Shown here: one piece after another, positions 51,837 to 60,573 of the stretch
How positions within the stretch are numbered: the first letter of the stretch is position 1
Layout of the letters: every line of letters starts with the position of its first letter
DNA from: JAPPHA01 sp963662705
GTDB lineage: Bacteria; Pseudomonadota; Alphaproteobacteria; Rhodobacterales; Rhodobacteraceae
Reading direction: 5' to 3'
Length of the DNA stretch: 64,000 bases
Assembly: GCA_963662705.2 (NCBI GenBank)
Contig: OY759767.1
Span: forward strand, 3,596,001 to 3,660,000
Made by a program: the position numbers and the translations under genes
The notes under the pieces: generated by a model
What the model was told of the DNA's origin: nothing
Seen by the model: only the letters and a program-made list of their open reading frames with translations
Database searches by the model: none

Positions 51837-52832
51837 ATGGCGAAGAAACGCATGATCCAGGCCATCAATGAAACGCTGGATCGCGAAATGGCCAAGGACC
51901 CGAAGGTCGTGGTGTTCGGCGAGGACGTCGAGATCAGCCTGTTTGGTGACACGCGGGGGTTGAAGGACAAGCACGGAGCCCACCGCGTCCGCAATATGCC
52001 GATCTCCGAGACGGTGATGAGCGGCATGGCCGTCGGCGCCGCGGCGGCGGGTTACAAGGTGGTTTGCCACATGATGTTCGGAAACTTCATGTACACCGGT
52101 TTCGACAGCATCGCGAACCAGGCCAGCAAGTTGCGTTACATGACGGCTGGGCAGATCGCCTTGCCGATAGTTTACATGGGGGTGTTCGGTGGCGGTCGAT
52201 CGGCTGCGGCACAGCATTCCGATGCGATGCACCCGATGTTCATGAATCTGGGCGGGATCAAGGTTGCCCTGCCCGCGACTCCCGCCGATGCAATGGGTCT
52301 GTTGCGGTCGGCGATTCATGATCCGAACCCGGTGGTGTTCCTGCAGGCTGCCGGGCGTGGCGGCGAACGGGGCGAGGTCCCCGATGTCGATCATGTCGTC
52401 GAACTCGGCAAGGCTTCGACCGTTCGGGAAGGAGATGACGTGACTGTCGTGGCGATTGGCGCCATGGTGCGGCCGGCAATGCGCTCCGCGCAGAAACTGG
52501 CCAAGGAGGGGATCGGTGTCGACCTGATCGATCCCCGCACGGTCGTACCGCTGGACAGGGAGATGATTTTCGAATCCGTCCGCAAGACCGGTCGACTGGT
52601 CGTCGTGGATGAGGCGCGCGACATGTGTTCCGCGGCATCCCAAATCGCGGCTATTTGCGCCGACCAGTGTTTCGATGCCCTCAAGGCGCCGATCCGGCGC
52701 GTCACGGTTCCGGATGTGGCCCTGCCCTACTCACCGCCTCTGGAAAAGGCGCTCCTGCCTAACGAGGCCAGTATCTCGGACACGGTACGCCGTCTTCTCG
52801 GCAAGGTCGCCACTGTAACAGAAGAGGCCTGA
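51837..52832 (+). CDS. 2-oxoacid/acetoin dehydrogenase E1 component, beta subunit
   Basis: A 331-residue E1-beta. Motifs: IQAINETLDREMAKDPKVVV, VFGEDVEIS with the cofactor-activating glutamate, MPISETVMSGMAVGAAAAG, and the C-terminal domain DLIDPRTVVPLDREMIF, VVVDEARDM. All look intact. It forms the active heterotetramer with the preceding alpha subunit, from which it is 13 bases away. The next gene encodes the lipoyl carrier. Confidence 0.92.
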   Translation: MAKKRMIQAINETLDREMAKDPKVVVFGEDVEISLFGDTRGLKDKHGAHRVRNMPISETVMSGMAVGAAAAGYKVVCHMMFGNFMYTGFDSIANQASKLRYMTAGQIALPIVYMGVFGGGRSAAAQHSDAMHPMFMNLGGIKVALPATPADAMGLLRSAIHDPNPVVFLQAAGRGGERGEVPDVDHVVELGKASTVREGDDVTVVAIGAMVRPAMRSAQKLAKEGIGVDLIDPRTVVPLDREMIFESVRKTGRLVVVDEARDMCSAASQIAAICADQCFDALKAPIRRVTVPDVALPYSPPLEKALLPNEASISDTVRRLLGKVATVTEEA

Positions 52833-52835
52833 GCC

Positions 52836-53078
52836 ATGAAAGTTGCACTGAAAATGCCGCGGATCGGCATGAACATGGAAGAAGGCACCCTTGTCGCTTG
52901 GCGCGTCCAGCCGGGCGAACGCTTCAAGGAAGGCGATATCCTCTACGATGTCGAAACCGAGAAGGTCACGAGTGAATACGAGGCGCCCTGCAACGGCACG
53001 ATGCTGGAACACCTCGCTGATGAAGGGGACGATGTCCCGGTAGGCGACAATGTCTGCAGAATTGAAACAGGCGGTTGA
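52836..53078 (+). CDS. Free-standing lipoyl/biotinyl-domain protein
   Basis: Only 80 residues, a single beta-barrel lipoyl domain: KVALKMPRIGMNMEEGTLV, GDILYDVETEKVTSEYEAP with the modified lysine in ETEKVT, and a VGDNVCRIETGG end. A normal E2 would continue into a subunit-binding and a catalytic acyltransferase domain; both are absent, and neither an E2 core nor an E3 gene is in the window. It resembles the free lipoyl carriers rather than a truncated gene, since the stop is followed at seven bases by another gene start. It presumably receives the group from E1. Confidence 0.88.
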   Translation: MKVALKMPRIGMNMEEGTLVAWRVQPGERFKEGDILYDVETEKVTSEYEAPCNGTMLEHLADEGDDVPVGDNVCRIETGG

Positions 53079-53084
53079 ACGGCC

Positions 53085-54068
53085 ATGACCGAGACCCTGA
53101 CCAAACTCGAAGCTGCGGATTTCATCAACCGGTCCTTCAAGCCAATGCCCCGATCCTATGGTGACGCGCTGATTGAAGCCGCCAAGGGCGATGAGCGAAT
53201 TGTTGTTCTTTGCGCCGACCTCGTTCCGCCAACCGAAACCGACCGCTTCCGCGATGAATTGCCCGAGCGGTTCCACAATGTCGGCATCGCAGAGGCGAAC
53301 ATGATCGGCATGGCCGGCGGCATGGCACGCTCGGGCGAAATCCCCTTCTGTCATTCGTTCTGCGCCTTCATCACCAAGCGCGTGCTTGACCAGATCACGA
53401 TGCAGGCAGCTTATCCGAACCTGCCCGTGAAAATCGTCGGGTTCCTTCCGGGCGTGGCGACGCTTCTGGGTGTCTCGCACCAGGCCATCGACGACGTGGC
53501 GACCCTCCGCGCGATGCCCAACATGGCGATCTTCGAGCCCTCAGGCCCAGAGTACCACGCGGCAATGGTCAGGATGGCACTCGATTGGGACGGGCCGGCC
53601 TACCTGCGGATGAAACGGCCGGAGACGGCCCCGCCCCCCTTCGAGCCACAGTCGCTGGAGATCGGCAAAGGGGTCATCCGTCGCGAAGGCGGCGATCTCA
53701 CGATCATTTCCGCGGGGCTTTGCGTGACCGAAGCGCTGAGGGCGGCGGAAACTCTCTCGGGCGAAGGGATCGAGGCGAGCGTCGTTGATATGGCCTCGCT
53801 CAAACCGATTGATGAAGCACTGATCGTCGAACGCGCAAATTCTACAGGCGCCATCGTCACGGCAGAAAACCACAACATCGTCGGCGGTCTCGGCTCGGCC
53901 GTGGCCGAAGTGCTGGCCGACGCCGGGATCGGCCTGCCATTCCGGCGCGTGGGTGTCCGCGATCATTTCTGCGAAGGGGGCACGACGCCGTACCTGATGA
54001 GCAAGTTTGGGCTCGATGCCCCGGCCATCGCGGGAGCAGCCCGCGATGTCGTGAAACGCAAGGGATGA
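53085..54068 (+). CDS. Transketolase C-terminal-half subunit
   Basis: A 327-residue pyrimidine and C-terminal domain subunit. Motifs: PRSYGDALIEAAKGDERIVVL, RFHNVGIAEANMIGMAGGMA with the TPP-activating glutamate, PFCHSFCAFITKRVLDQ, VSHQAIDDVATLRAMPN and TAENHNIVGGLGSAVAEVL. It is uninterrupted, unlike its counterpart at 40.8 kb. The ATG is seven bases after the lipoyl gene. With the 49 kb N-subunit it makes a complete transketolase; its position next to the lipoyl gene rather than next to its partner suggests the TPP enzymes are functionally linked. Confidence 0.9.
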   Translation: MTETLTKLEAADFINRSFKPMPRSYGDALIEAAKGDERIVVLCADLVPPTETDRFRDELPERFHNVGIAEANMIGMAGGMARSGEIPFCHSFCAFITKRVLDQITMQAAYPNLPVKIVGFLPGVATLLGVSHQAIDDVATLRAMPNMAIFEPSGPEYHAAMVRMALDWDGPAYLRMKRPETAPPPFEPQSLEIGKGVIRREGGDLTIISAGLCVTEALRAAETLSGEGIEASVVDMASLKPIDEALIVERANSTGAIVTAENHNIVGGLGSAVAEVLADAGIGLPFRRVGVRDHFCEGGTTPYLMSKFGLDAPAIAGAARDVVKRKG

Positions 54069-55489
54069 GCATGGCCTTCAGGTACGAGAACGGATCCGGC
54101 GAAAATGCCTATGTAACCGTCAACCCTGCCAATCCCCAGGAGAAGATCGGGCGCTATGCGATCATGGACTCGGATGAACTTGGCGCAGTGATCGAGCGGG
54201 CGAACGCGACTCAACGGGAAAGTGCGCCTGTACCCGGGCTGGAGCGCTCGCAACGCCTGAACGCCTTCATCGACGCGGTTGAAGGTCGCGCCGTTGAGCT
54301 GGCGACCGCGGGCACTCTGGAACAGGGGAAGCTCCTCCGCGAGTCAAAAGGCGAAACGCTGAAATCATGTGCCGAGGGGCGGTTTTCGTTCGGAGAAGCT
54401 GCCCGCATGGGCGCCATGGCCATCGCGTCCGGTCGCACCGGGTACTCCAACCGGATCCTGCGGCGCCCGCGCGGCGTGATCTTCTGTATCAGCCACTGGA
54501 AATTCCCGATTTCCACGCCAATGCGCAAGATCTGCCGGGCACTGGAATTCGGGATAGCCGTGGTGATGAAACCCTCGCAATTCACGCCGGCTGCCAATTT
54601 CCTCCTCGCCGGGATCTCCAAGGAGTTCTTTCCCGACGACCTCATTCAGGTTGCCATGGTCTCGGGCCGAACAGCGAGCGAGGCCGTTTCTAAAGGCGAT
54701 GTGCAAGGTGTCGGCCTCACGGGATCGGTGCCGACCGGCAAACTGGTCTTTGCCGCGGCTGCGCAGAACCTCATTCCTACACGTTTGGAGCCGGGCGGAA
54801 AGAACGGGGCCATCCTGAACGACACCCACGACCTGGAGGAGGTAATCACACAGATTATGGGCGCGGCTATCATGACGTCGGGCCAGCGCTGTTCGGCGAT
54901 CAGCCGCGTTCTCGTTCGTGAGGACCTGGCTGCCGAAACCAAGGACATCCTGACGGCAATGTCGAACGCAATGAAGTTGGGGCCCGGGCTTGAAGCCGAC
55001 AGCGACCCTGGCCCACTCTGCAACCTTCCACATTGGAAGGTTGTCTGCGCCACGACCAAACGTGCCATTGACGAGGGCGCCATCCCCCTGGCCGGCGGGT
55101 CGGCGCCAAATCGTCCCGAAGACGGCTACTATTATCGCCCGACAATCCTTGGCGACGTGCGGCATGATTCCATCGCTGGCCAGGAAGAAATCTTCGGCCC
55201 AGTGCTGTCGGTACTCGAATACGACACTTTCGATCAGGCAATGGAGTTGCTGAACGGCACCGAATTCGGCCTGACTTCCGCGCTTTTCTCCAACCGCAAC
55301 GACCTGATCCAGCGCTTCCTGGCGGAGAGCCAGAATGGCATGATCCATGTCAACCACGGTACGGTGCGTGACGACAACATGCCCTTCGGCGGGATCAAGA
55401 ATTCCGGTGTCGGGGCCTATTCGGTCGGGCCGACGGCAGTGAATTTCTGCACATCCGAGCATTCGGCCATGTGGCTTGGAAGGCTTTGA
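54065..55489 (+). CDS. NAD(P)-dependent aldehyde dehydrogenase
   Basis: A 474-residue ALDH-superfamily enzyme. Catalytic Cys276 is in SGQRCSAISRVLV and Glu242 in RLEPGGKNGAI. The cofactor motif GLTGSVPTGKLVF and the end MPFGGIKNSGVGAYS are typical. At the strongly conserved oxyanion-hole motif PWNFP this protein reads HWKFP (Lys146 in place of Asn), an odd and possibly function-changing substitution. The start overlaps the previous stop by ATGA. It should oxidise the aldehyde made by the transketolase or E1 step to an acid. Confidence 0.87.
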   Translation: MSMAFRYENGSGENAYVTVNPANPQEKIGRYAIMDSDELGAVIERANATQRESAPVPGLERSQRLNAFIDAVEGRAVELATAGTLEQGKLLRESKGETLKSCAEGRFSFGEAARMGAMAIASGRTGYSNRILRRPRGVIFCISHWKFPISTPMRKICRALEFGIAVVMKPSQFTPAANFLLAGISKEFFPDDLIQVAMVSGRTASEAVSKGDVQGVGLTGSVPTGKLVFAAAAQNLIPTRLEPGGKNGAILNDTHDLEEVITQIMGAAIMTSGQRCSAISRVLVREDLAAETKDILTAMSNAMKLGPGLEADSDPGPLCNLPHWKVVCATTKRAIDEGAIPLAGGSAPNRPEDGYYYRPTILGDVRHDSIAGQEEIFGPVLSVLEYDTFDQAMELLNGTEFGLTSALFSNRNDLIQRFLAESQNGMIHVNHGTVRDDNMPFGGIKNSGVGAYSVGPTAVNFCTSEHSAMWLGRL

Positions 55490-56658
55490 CGTTTCGGCAC
55501 GACATAACCCTCGCGAGCACCGCTGTCTTCCCGATCAGGGCAAAGGGCGGCGTGTCGCCAAACATGGCGCTTGGCCCAATGCCCACGCGACCGGCCTTGC
55601 TGATCCGCATTGAAGACATCGACGGCTGCTTTGGCTGGGGCGAGGTCTGGGCCAATTTCCCTCCGCGTGCCAATCTGCACAAGGCGCACATCATCGAGGA
55701 CGTTGTGGCGCCGTACATGCAAGGCGCGCGGTTTGTCGAACCTCGAGAGATTGGCGCATTCCTTCGCAAACAGTTATCGATCTATTTCCTTCACGTCGGT
55801 CAGCTTGAGGTCTTCGAACACATACTTGCCGGCGTTGACACCGCCCTATGGGACCTCGCGCTGCGGAAGGCGGGCCGATCCTTTGCCGAATTCATGGAGC
55901 TTTCCGAGGCGTCCGCTCAGTCCTATGCGAGCTCGATCAACGCGGGCGACCTGGAGCGTCTGATCCCGTATCACGCGTCACTCGGGCAAACCTATTTCAA
56001 GCTGAAGATAGGTTTTTCAGAACAAGGCAATCGCAAACTCGTGGAACGGGCCGCAAATTTGTGTCCGGGTGGGTCGCGCATCATGGTCGACAGCAACCAG
56101 TCGTGGACACTTGAGACAGCCAAGGAGACGCTTGGAAAACTGGAGGATCTCTCGCCCTATTTCGCGGAAGAGTCGCTGCCCGCGAACGCGCCGCTGGCCG
56201 AGTGGGAAGACCTAGCCTCGTCCACCGGTATCCCGCTTGCCGGTGGCGAGAACATCTACGGAATCGAAAACTTCTGCGCGATGGCGAATGCCGGGCTGCG
56301 GATCTTGCAGCCGGACGTCGCAAAATGGGGCGGTGTGACAGGCGCTTTGGATTTGGTTCGCGCGATGCCTCGGGGTACGTACCTCTGGCCACACTTCATG
56401 GGCACCGCCGTCGGGCAAATCGCGGCTCTGTCGATCACGGCAGTCCTTGGCGAGATCTCGTCTTGTGAAGTGGACGTCAACGAAAACGCCCTGCGAACCG
56501 AACTCTGCGGCGACATCATCACCGTCGAGAATGGCCGCGTAAACCTGCCGTCCGAGCCGGGACTGGTCATGCCGCCAGTTTCTGGTCGGCTCGCAAATTT
56601 CAGGGACAGCAGGGACTCGGGACCGATGGCTGAAACTCCCCTGAACGGATTGTCGTAA
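55471..56658 (+). CDS. Enolase-superfamily enzyme (mandelate racemase/muconate lactonising type)
   Basis: About 390-395 residues. Superfamily residues visible: Lys177 and Lys179 in YFKLKIGFSE, Asp207 and Asn209 in MVDSNQSW, Glu233/234 in FAEESLPANAP, Glu260 in AGGENIYG and His308 in YLWPHFMGT. The first ATG (55471) overlaps the aldehyde dehydrogenase gene by 19 bases; a TTG at 55486 overlapping the stop as TTGA is an alternative start. It closes the operon and is probably a dehydratase or epimerase for the substrate acid, generating the keto acid used by the TPP enzymes. Confidence 0.85.
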   Translation: MAWKALTFRHDITLASTAVFPIRAKGGVSPNMALGPMPTRPALLIRIEDIDGCFGWGEVWANFPPRANLHKAHIIEDVVAPYMQGARFVEPREIGAFLRKQLSIYFLHVGQLEVFEHILAGVDTALWDLALRKAGRSFAEFMELSEASAQSYASSINAGDLERLIPYHASLGQTYFKLKIGFSEQGNRKLVERAANLCPGGSRIMVDSNQSWTLETAKETLGKLEDLSPYFAEESLPANAPLAEWEDLASSTGIPLAGGENIYGIENFCAMANAGLRILQPDVAKWGGVTGALDLVRAMPRGTYLWPHFMGTAVGQIAALSITAVLGEISSCEVDVNENALRTELCGDIITVENGRVNLPSEPGLVMPPVSGRLANFRDSRDSGPMAETPLNGLS

Positions 56659-57315
56659 ACTGGAGAGAAAGGGGCAACCGTTCGGAGGCGGTTCTTTGCC
56701 TGAACGACGCGGGCGTTTCACTTGGGGATCTCCAGGAGTTTGTCGAAAGAACCAAGGAAATCAAAGGGATTACGGTCCTGTACGGCCGCCGGGCGTTGAG
56801 CGGACGCTTGTCTGGATGTCCCGGTGTTGACGTCTGGCGGAAAACCACGAGCGGAGCCCGGAAGGATGTTTGGCCAGGTTCCGGCTGGCGACCAGACACT
56901 TCTTGACGAGGTGAGTGGCACGGGCGGCACCAATCGTGCCAAAATCCCCCAAGACGATGAATGATGGTTGGCGATAGCCTTACGGAAGTCAAACTCGGCG
57001 GATACCTGAATCGGCTTGATCCCCTGGCAGTTTCAAGCTTGCAAGCCTTCGGGGATGAAACGCCTCAAGCCCGGCCAAAGCCGCGAGCCGCCGAAATTGA
57101 TCTCCAGGGCAGCCCGCACAGGCTTGACAGGAAAGGGGTCATAAGAGCTTCACCAAGCGTTGGGAAAACGTCCTTCCTGGTCACATCAGACCGAAAAGTT
57201 GCGATCGCCTAGTTTGGATGGACAGCATTCCGGCATGCCATGCTCATATATCGTTCGCGTGAAGCGGAGCTTTGTGTCGCTGTCACTGATTACGAGAAGT
57301 CAGAGGTCCGCATTT
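56659..57315. other. No recognisable gene
   Basis: About 660 bases lie between the operon end and the IS1380 left end. A plus-strand stretch around 56700-56900 reads QEFVERTKEIKGITVLYGRR, protein-like but unrecognised. No terminator hairpin with a T-run stood out. Confidence 0.35.
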
Positions 57316-59002
57316 CTAGCCCGCATAGCTCACCAACCCCTCGGTGAGATCCGTTTTGCGGTATTTTCGTGGCTGGCGGCCACGATGACGTGCTGAAGGC
57401 GGCTTTCGTCGGGGTTCCGGCCGGATCGAGCCCGGTTTTCGTGTGGCAATCCAGGCGCGAAGTCATTTTCGCGGATGCCGTGCGCACCATTCCGTGTGCC
57501 GCGGACACACCTCCCCGGCAGCGTTCAGAGTGGCGCCGTGCGAAAGAGGGGAATTCGGGGCCGGAGCGCGGTTTCCCGGGCGGAGCACGTGCCGGTGCTG
57601 CTCGCAGGTTGGCAAGCGCCTGCTCGAAGACACCCTGCAACGGAAACACCGATGCGAAGGACAGCCAGACCCTGCGCACCGTCACCCGGATGCGCCCGGC
57701 AAGCTTGAGCAATCGAGAGCGGATGGTGTCGACGCGCGCCTTGGCGAGATCGGTGCCCTGCAACCCCACACGGCGCAGGATGGTCACGAGAATGCCGGCA
57801 AAGGCCGAGAAGTACAGCCGCAGCTGGTTGGCCCGCATGGTGGCTGAGGAAGTACGATCGGCGAAAAGCCAGAGCTGCTGGTCTTTCACGCGATTTTCCA
57901 TGTCGCCGCGTCCGCAATACAGGTCCTCGTAGAGGCCACGGGCATCGACCCGGTCCTTCGGGAGACTGGTGACCACGAACCGTGGGTTGTCGCCACGCTG
58001 CCCCGGAAGCCATTCCGCCTTGGCCACCACCCGGCGCTTGCGGCTCCAGCTCTTCCGTGTCCGGTAGCGGAACTGCCGGAACCGCCGTGACGGCAGTTTC
58101 GTCGCCGCACACCGGCGCCGTGACTTGTGCATCGCCTTGGCAATGCGCCGGCACAGCCGGGAATTGCGGGCAAGACCGAACACGTAGTCGATGCCTTCCT
58201 CCTCGCACCAGGCCATGATCTCCTCGCGGCAGAAGCCGGAGTCGCCGCGCAGCAGGATCCGGGTCTGCGGCCAGGCAGCCCGGATCTGCGGCACGATCCG
58301 CTCAAGTTCGTCCAGGGCACCGTGCGATGCATCGATGTTCGAGGGTCGCAGCCGGCAGCACAGCACATGCTCACCGCAGGTGACATACAGAGGAAGATAA
58401 CAGTAATGGCCATAGTAGCCGTGAAAGAAGCGGCCTTCCTGCTGGCCGTGCAGCGGGTCATCGGTGGCGTCCATGTCGAGGATGATCTCCTCGGGCGGCG
58501 TTGCATGGGCCTCGAGGAACAGGTCCACCTGCAACCGGTCGATGTCCTCGGGCTCCGCAACGATCTTCTTGAACCGGTGCGTGGCTGCCGCCTCCGGCGT
58601 GCCAAGCTCCAGACGGTTCAACGTGCTCGATGCGGCCAGCGCGTGACCCCGGTCGCGTTCCCGGACACGCCCGGCACCGGTCACGTCCGCACATCCGCAG
58701 GCCAGCGCCAGGGCCGTGTCGTCGCGCAGCCGGTCATGGTCGTTGATATCCTCGTAACCCAGCGCAAGGGCCATCACCCGTTGTGCGACAAGGGTCTCGA
58801 GGTGATGCTCGACACGCTCGGGATTGCGGTAATCGATGAAACAGGCCGCGAAGCGCTCGGTGACGTCGAACAGGCGGTCAGCCTCCCGCAGCAGCAAGGC
58901 GCCGGCGTCCGAAGTCATCCGGCCGCCGTCGAATTTCCCGACAACCTGACGCTTTCCGAGGCCTTCAAATTCCAGTTGCGGTGATGTACACTCTGTCTGC
59001 AT
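57290..59002 (-). CDS. IS1380-family DDE transposase
   Basis: A 570-codon frame. Family text in order: VVGKFDGGRMTSDAGALLL near 19, ALALGYEDINDHDRLRDD near 93, IILDMDATDDPLHGQQEG near 190 (first aspartate), ILLRGDSGFCREEIMAWC near 265 (second aspartate), YEDLYCGRGDMENRVKDQQ near 370 (glutamate), and FADRTSSATMRANQLRLYFS. The typical protein ends about 100 residues earlier. Here the frame continues through the left terminal repeat and stops 26 bases outside the element, so its last residues depend on the insertion site. The catalytic DDE residues look intact. Confidence 0.88.
   Translation of the reverse strand: MQTECTSPQLEFEGLGKRQVVGKFDGGRMTSDAGALLLREADRLFDVTERFAACFIDYRNPERVEHHLETLVAQRVMALALGYEDINDHDRLRDDTALALACGCADVTGAGRVRERDRGHALAASSTLNRLELGTPEAAATHRFKKIVAEPEDIDRLQVDLFLEAHATPPEEIILDMDATDDPLHGQQEGRFFHGYYGHYCYLPLYVTCGEHVLCCRLRPSNIDASHGALDELERIVPQIRAAWPQTRILLRGDSGFCREEIMAWCEEEGIDYVFGLARNSRLCRRIAKAMHKSRRRCAATKLPSRRFRQFRYRTRKSWSRKRRVVAKAEWLPGQRGDNPRFVVTSLPKDRVDARGLYEDLYCGRGDMENRVKDQQLWLFADRTSSATMRANQLRLYFSAFAGILVTILRRVGLQGTDLAKARVDTIRSRLLKLAGRIRVTVRRVWLSFASVFPLQGVFEQALANLRAAPARAPPGKPRSGPEFPSFARRHSERCRGGVSAAHGMVRTASAKMTSRLDCHTKTGLDPAGTPTKAAFSTSSWPPATKIPQNGSHRGVGELCGLEMRTSDFS
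57316..57336 (+). repeat. IS1380 terminal inverted repeat, left
   Basis: A 21-bp sequence beginning CTAGCCCGCATAG and ending CTCACCAA, the perfect reverse complement of 59081-59101. It also occurs at 61898-61918 (partial copy) and, shortened to 18 bases, at 23691-23708. Confidence 0.9.
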
Positions 59003-59080
59003 GGGGTCCGATCCTCGTGGTGGCGTATGTTGTTGTATTCATTCACCAATACCACAAATCCGACCCCATGCACACCTTTT

Positions 59081-59101
59081 TTGGTGAGCTATGCGGGCTA
59101 G
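59081..59101 (-). repeat. IS1380 terminal inverted repeat, right
   Basis: A perfect 21-bp reverse complement of the left terminal repeat. It supplies the TAG stop that ends the truncated AbiJ-like frame. Confidence 0.9.
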
Positions 59102-59343
59102 GGGCAGTCGGCGACAAGCCCGACAACTTCGTCCCATATGTTGGGGTGCTCGGACCAGTTGTTCCGGTCAGACGGAACGAGCAAGACCTGACAGATGATC
59201 CCGCGCATGGCTGAAGGACACATGCCGACGTCCTCTCCGATCGACGGGACCGCATAGCGCAGGTTGTCGGGCGCGTTTTCATGAACGGTGATCTCCGCAA
59301 CCGCACCGCGATAGCCATGCCGGTCTGAAAATCGATCGGCCAT
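59098..59343 (-). pseudogene. AbiJ_NTD4-like abortive-infection gene truncated by IS1380
   Basis: An 81-residue N-terminal stump beginning MADRFSDRHGYRG, with ENAPDNLRYAVPSIG, GIICQVLLVPSDRNNWSE and HPNIWDEVVGLVADC. This matches the N-terminal domain of AbiJ-type abortive-infection proteins as I remember it ('FSDRxGYR..LR.A...NNWSEYPNIW.EV..L...C'). The last codons and stop come from the IS end, so the effector domain is lost. Its ATG directly abuts the hipA stop, so it was the third gene of the hipBA operon before the insertion. Confidence 0.6.
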
Positions 59344-60573
59344 TCAGCCTGTTCCCTTCGCTATCGGCACGGTCCGCACATGTGCTTCGATCGCCTTGAT
59401 CGCATCTGCGGTCAGCGACAGGTTCCCCTTCTCGGCTAGCCAGTGCTCGTGGAAGCGCGTGACGGTTTCGCGTGCCGTTCGCAGAACCAGCATCTCGGAA
59501 AGACCGGCATTCGCGGCCAGGTGCGATAGCTCGTCCTTCGAGAACCCGGAGAACTTCTTGGTGCGGCTGAAAGTGAGTGCCGCTTTGTCGTCCTCGATAT
59601 AGGCAATCGTCGAGACAAAATCGTAGCAAGGTGCGAGCGCCGCCCGCCTGCGATCCGGATAGATCAGCGACCAGTTCTTGAGGTGCATGTCGGCATTGCC
59701 GATCAGTGCATTGAAGGTCAACCGCCGGATAAACTCGGCGATGTCGTCCTCGCCGCATTCAGCGGCGAGAACCTGCGCGATGTTGCGCTGACTTGCCTTC
59801 TTGTACTTGTCCTTGGGATAGACGCGAAAGACCTGTGCGAAGTCCTCGATGTGGACAGGCGTGATGTCCCCGAGACGATCAAAGCGCTCGACGGCCAGTG
59901 CCTGGCCGCCGATCTTGTCCATGCCCTCGGGCAGGTTGCCGATTTCGGAAACATCGATCAGCCTGGTCGGCGGGACATCCATGCCGCACAGACGGGCGAG
60001 CGTCATCATCGAGAATTCATTCTCGGGGACGGCATCGTACCTTTGCGCCGGCAGCTTGACGATACAGGAGCCGCCGACTCCCTTGACCGGGATTGAAAGA
60101 CCGCCTTCCTTGTCGCCTAAAGCGGACAATTTCAACTGAAGACCGGCCAGCGAGAACCGCAGGGCCTGATCGCGATGAGCGTCATGATGATCGTCGGCAT
60201 CATCAGCATCGGGAGGCCATGCTTCACCATCGGCAGGCCGAACGGTGACCGCACCGGGAAGGTCTTCGCCGAGAACCCAGAGCAGGAAAAATTCACGGAC
60301 GGGCTTCACACCCGCGCGCTCGGCCAGATAGTCCCGCATATGCCCTTCGGGCAGGAGATTGGAGAAGAACGGCAGCAAGCGCATGTTCTGCGGACGAAAA
60401 TCGGTCGTCAGTTCACCAAGCTCGTTCTTGAAGCCGAGGCTCAGAACCGGCCTGTCCGCATCCGCAACATACGCCTCCGAAAACGCAAAAAGAGAGGTAT
60501 CACCACTAACCCGCGTCAGCGTTCCTATCGGCTCTCCATAGAGCAGGACTTCAAGGACACTGACATCAGCCAT
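59344..60573 (-). CDS. hipA: HipA-family serine/threonine kinase toxin
   Basis: A 409-residue HipA-like protein. Blocks in order: VLLYGEPIGTLTRV, SLGFKNELGEL, FFSNLLPEGHMRDYLAERAG, FSLAGLQLKLSALGD (a HipA-typical 'GxQxKL' element), IPVKGVGGSCIVKLPAQ with the ATP-site lysine, LAVERFDR, and the catalytic loop NALIGNADMHLKNWSLIY with APCYDFVSTIAY. In characterised systems HipA phosphorylates glutamyl-tRNA synthetase and halts growth. I start at the ATG at 60573, which overlaps the antitoxin gene by eight bases; the frame upstream adds only four residues. Confidence 0.87.
   Translation of the reverse strand: MADVSVLEVLLYGEPIGTLTRVSGDTSLFAFSEAYVADADRPVLSLGFKNELGELTTDFRPQNMRLLPFFSNLLPEGHMRDYLAERAGVKPVREFFLLWVLGEDLPGAVTVRPADGEAWPPDADDADDHHDAHRDQALRFSLAGLQLKLSALGDKEGGLSIPVKGVGGSCIVKLPAQRYDAVPENEFSMMTLARLCGMDVPPTRLIDVSEIGNLPEGMDKIGGQALAVERFDRLGDITPVHIEDFAQVFRVYPKDKYKKASQRNIAQVLAAECGEDDIAEFIRRLTFNALIGNADMHLKNWSLIYPDRRRAALAPCYDFVSTIAYIEDDKAALTFSRTKKFSGFSKDELSHLAANAGLSEMLVLRTARETVTRFHEHWLAEKGNLSLTADAIKAIEAHVRTVPIAKGTG

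Larger units (their letters stand above)
57316..59101 (-). mobile_element. Complete IS1380-family insertion sequence
   Basis: A 1786-bp element bounded by perfect 21-bp terminal inverted repeats and encoding one transposase on the minus strand. Flanking bases (CATTT on the left, GGGCA on the right) show no obvious target-site duplication, so one end may have been rearranged after insertion. The right end interrupts an AbiJ-like gene. The terminal 564 bp of this element recur, nearly identical, in inverted orientation at 61355-61918. Confidence 0.85.

Noticed and set aside
48963..53084. TPP riboswitch controlling the TPP-enzyme operon
   Set aside because: The leader between gntR and the transketolase gene is only 66 bases and lacks the conserved THI-box sequences.
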